DNA of 64,000 nt from Phycisphaerales bacterium (GTDB lineage Bacteria; Planctomycetota; Phycisphaerae; Phycisphaerales; UBA1924). The DNA lies in the NCBI GenBank assembly GCA_020845755.1, contig JADLFE010000058.1:1-64000 (forward strand). The letters are read 5' to 3'. The position numbers and the translations under genes are program-made. This document shows positions 62,887 to 64,000 of this stretch, in pieces (within the stretch, counting starts at the first letter, position 1; the number at the start of each line of letters is the position of its first letter). The notes beneath the pieces are model-generated. The model made no database searches, had not been told where the DNA came from, and saw only the letters and a program-made list of their open reading frames with translations.

Positions 62887-64000
62887 ATGGGACACGTCTC
62901 GCGCCTGCTTTACCACTCCGCACCTTTGGCCGTTCTCGCGTGGACGCTGTTGAGCCTCGGGTTTTCATCGGAAGCGTCGGCACAGATTGCTGGTGCCAAG
63001 AAGCGGCCAACGCAGCAAGTCGCGCCCAAGGACTGCACGGCGTCGGAATGCCATCAGGACATTCTGAAGCACACGTATGTGCATGACCAGAAGGCCGCGG
63101 ACTGCGCTGCGTGCCACCTGCAGATCGGCAAGGTCGAGGATCACAAATTTGCGCTTCCGGCCTCGCCGGAGGAGTTGTGCATCAAGTGCCACCAACTCCC
63201 TGCCAAGGCCCACGGGCACACGCCGGTCACCGAGGGGAAGTGCATGTCGTGCCACGATCCGCACGGGTCGGAGCACAAGGCCGAACTGCGTGGCGATCCG
63301 AACAAGGACCTGTGCACGAAGTGTCACCACAAGACGGACGTGACGAACAAGAAGTTTGTGCACGGCCCGGTGGCGGTGGGCGCGTGCTCGACGTGCCACC
63401 TCCCGCACTCATCGGATCAGCCCAAGTTGCTGCTGGCGACGCCCAACGCGTTGTGCGTGACATGCCACGAGGAGACGGCCCGGGCCGAGGATGGCGTGCA
63501 TCTGCACAAGGCGCTCGAAGAAGGCTGCGTGAACTGCCACGACCCGCACGCGACGGACCACAAGTACCAACTCGTCGAGGATTCGCCGAAGTTGTGCCTG
63601 TCTTGCCACCAGGAAAAGTTCGACCAGATGACGGGCGGGGCGAAGGTGGTTCATCAGGCGGTGTCGCAGGACGGCGGATGCACGTCGTGCCACAGCCCCC
63701 ACTCGTCGAAACTCCCGGGACTCCAGCGGGCCGACGAGATCGCCACGTGCCTGAAGTGCCATGATCGCCAGATCAAGAAGGCTGATGGGAAGGTCATCAC
63801 GAACATGGCGAAACTGCTGGCGAGCAACCCCAGCAAGCACGGGCCGATCCGCGACGGGCACTGCACGGTGTGCCACGACCCGCACGCCGGGCAGCATTTC
63901 AGCCTGCTCTCGGACGACTACCCGCCGAAGTTCTACTCGGCGTTCTCGATGGACAACTACAAACTGTGCTTCCGCTGCCACTCGGCGGACATGGTGACCA
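62887..64000 (+). CDS. Multihaem c-type cytochrome, partial at the window end
   Basis: At least 371 aa; no stop before the right edge. Signal peptide HSAPLAVLAWTLLSLGFSSEASAQ, so periplasmic or outer-surface. The visible part contains twelve CxxCH haem sites (CAACH, CIKCH, CMSCH, CTKCH, CSTCH, CVTCH, CVNCH, CLSCH, CTSCH, CLKCH, CTVCH, CFRCH) plus an unusual CTASECH (CX4CH) near the N-terminus. Motifs recur in pairs with CHDPHG/CHLPHS and KLCLSCH units, the doubled-CXXCH cytochrome c3-like pattern. Such proteins carry electrons across the periplasm to metals, nitrogen or sulfur compounds. GTG 62851 is a less likely start. Confidence 0.93.
   Translation, partial: MGHVSRLLYHSAPLAVLAWTLLSLGFSSEASAQIAGAKKRPTQQVAPKDCTASECHQDILKHTYVHDQKAADCAACHLQIGKVEDHKFALPASPEELCIKCHQLPAKAHGHTPVTEGKCMSCHDPHGSEHKAELRGDPNKDLCTKCHHKTDVTNKKFVHGPVAVGACSTCHLPHSSDQPKLLLATPNALCVTCHEETARAEDGVHLHKALEEGCVNCHDPHATDHKYQLVEDSPKLCLSCHQEKFDQMTGGAKVVHQAVSQDGGCTSCHSPHSSKLPGLQRADEIATCLKCHDRQIKKADGKVITNMAKLLASNPSKHGPIRDGHCTVCHDPHAGQHFSLLSDDYPPKFYSAFSMDNYKLCFRCHSADMVT

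Overview
The window is a gene-dense, strongly G+C-rich bacterial chromosome segment, most likely from a planctomycete of the Phycisphaerae type. The evidence is: a 23S rRNA gene with its own promoter and leader and no 16S gene in front of it; two exported proteins ending in PEP-CTERM-like tails; a secreted protein ending in paired dockerin-like calcium loops; two membrane proteins with a zinc ribbon, one of the 'CxxCGY..GLPE.G.CPECG' type; and divergent pilus-type and EF-G-type proteins. No transposase, phage gene, CRISPR array or tRNA was seen. The content is mostly housekeeping and metabolic.

Layout. 1-540: 5' end of a minus-strand 23S rRNA gene with a boxA-containing leader. 0.6-6.3 kb: three-gene minus-strand operon of a PilM/PilN-like fusion and two single-pass membrane proteins. 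6.7-10.2 kb: an EF-G-like GTPase, then thiS-thiG. 10-16 kb: small membrane and zinc-ribbon proteins, a YkgJ-type protein, pabA, a DUF3500 protein and a DUF1444 protein. 16.3-18.1 kb: acpP-fabF. 19.4 kb: a lone FliN-type protein behind an excellent sigma-54 promoter. 19.8-22.7 kb: a GH15 glucoamylase-like enzyme and an SRAP/YedK-family protein lacking its catalytic cysteine. 23.8-27.9 kb: rpmH, rnc and mutS. 28-30.3 kb: a secreted nuclease-like protein and a CHRD/PEP-CTERM protein. 30.4-35.8 kb: RNase R, an NDUFA9-like SDR, an ABC ATPase and a coiled-coil membrane protein. 35.8-43.1 kb: an M14-S9 double peptidase, phenylalanine hydroxylase, a zinc-ribbon membrane protein and an aspartylglucosaminidase. 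43.5-47.9 kb: ppdK and pabB. 48-55.3 kb: a surface-glycan block (GT2, HldE-like, CgeB-like and GT4 proteins). 55.3-62.6 kb: ispE, Nif3, fdhD, a PLP decarboxylase, a PEP-CTERM protein and tyrosine phenol-lyase. 62.9 kb to the end: a multihaem cytochrome c cut off by the window edge.

How genes work together. acpP and fabF serve fatty-acid synthesis, thiS and thiG make the thiamine thiazole, and pabA and pabB (33 kb apart) make aminodeoxychorismate for folate. PhhA, tyrosine phenol-lyase, the aromatic-type decarboxylase and PPDK could together pass phenylalanine through tyrosine to phenol plus pyruvate and on to PEP; this is inference. The 48-55 kb block looks like heptose activation and glycosyl transfer for an envelope glycan.

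Two kinds of translation start are visible. About half of the genes have a good Shine-Dalgarno site. Twelve others have none, and instead a TAnnnT-like hexamer 5-9 nt before the start codon, which suggests frequent leaderless transcription. The observations I rate highest are the SRAP protein with Pro in place of the catalytic Cys2, the leaderless-type starts, the PilM-PilN fusion, the M14-S9 fusion, the terminator-like hairpin abutting a start codon, and the sigma-54-driven FliN.
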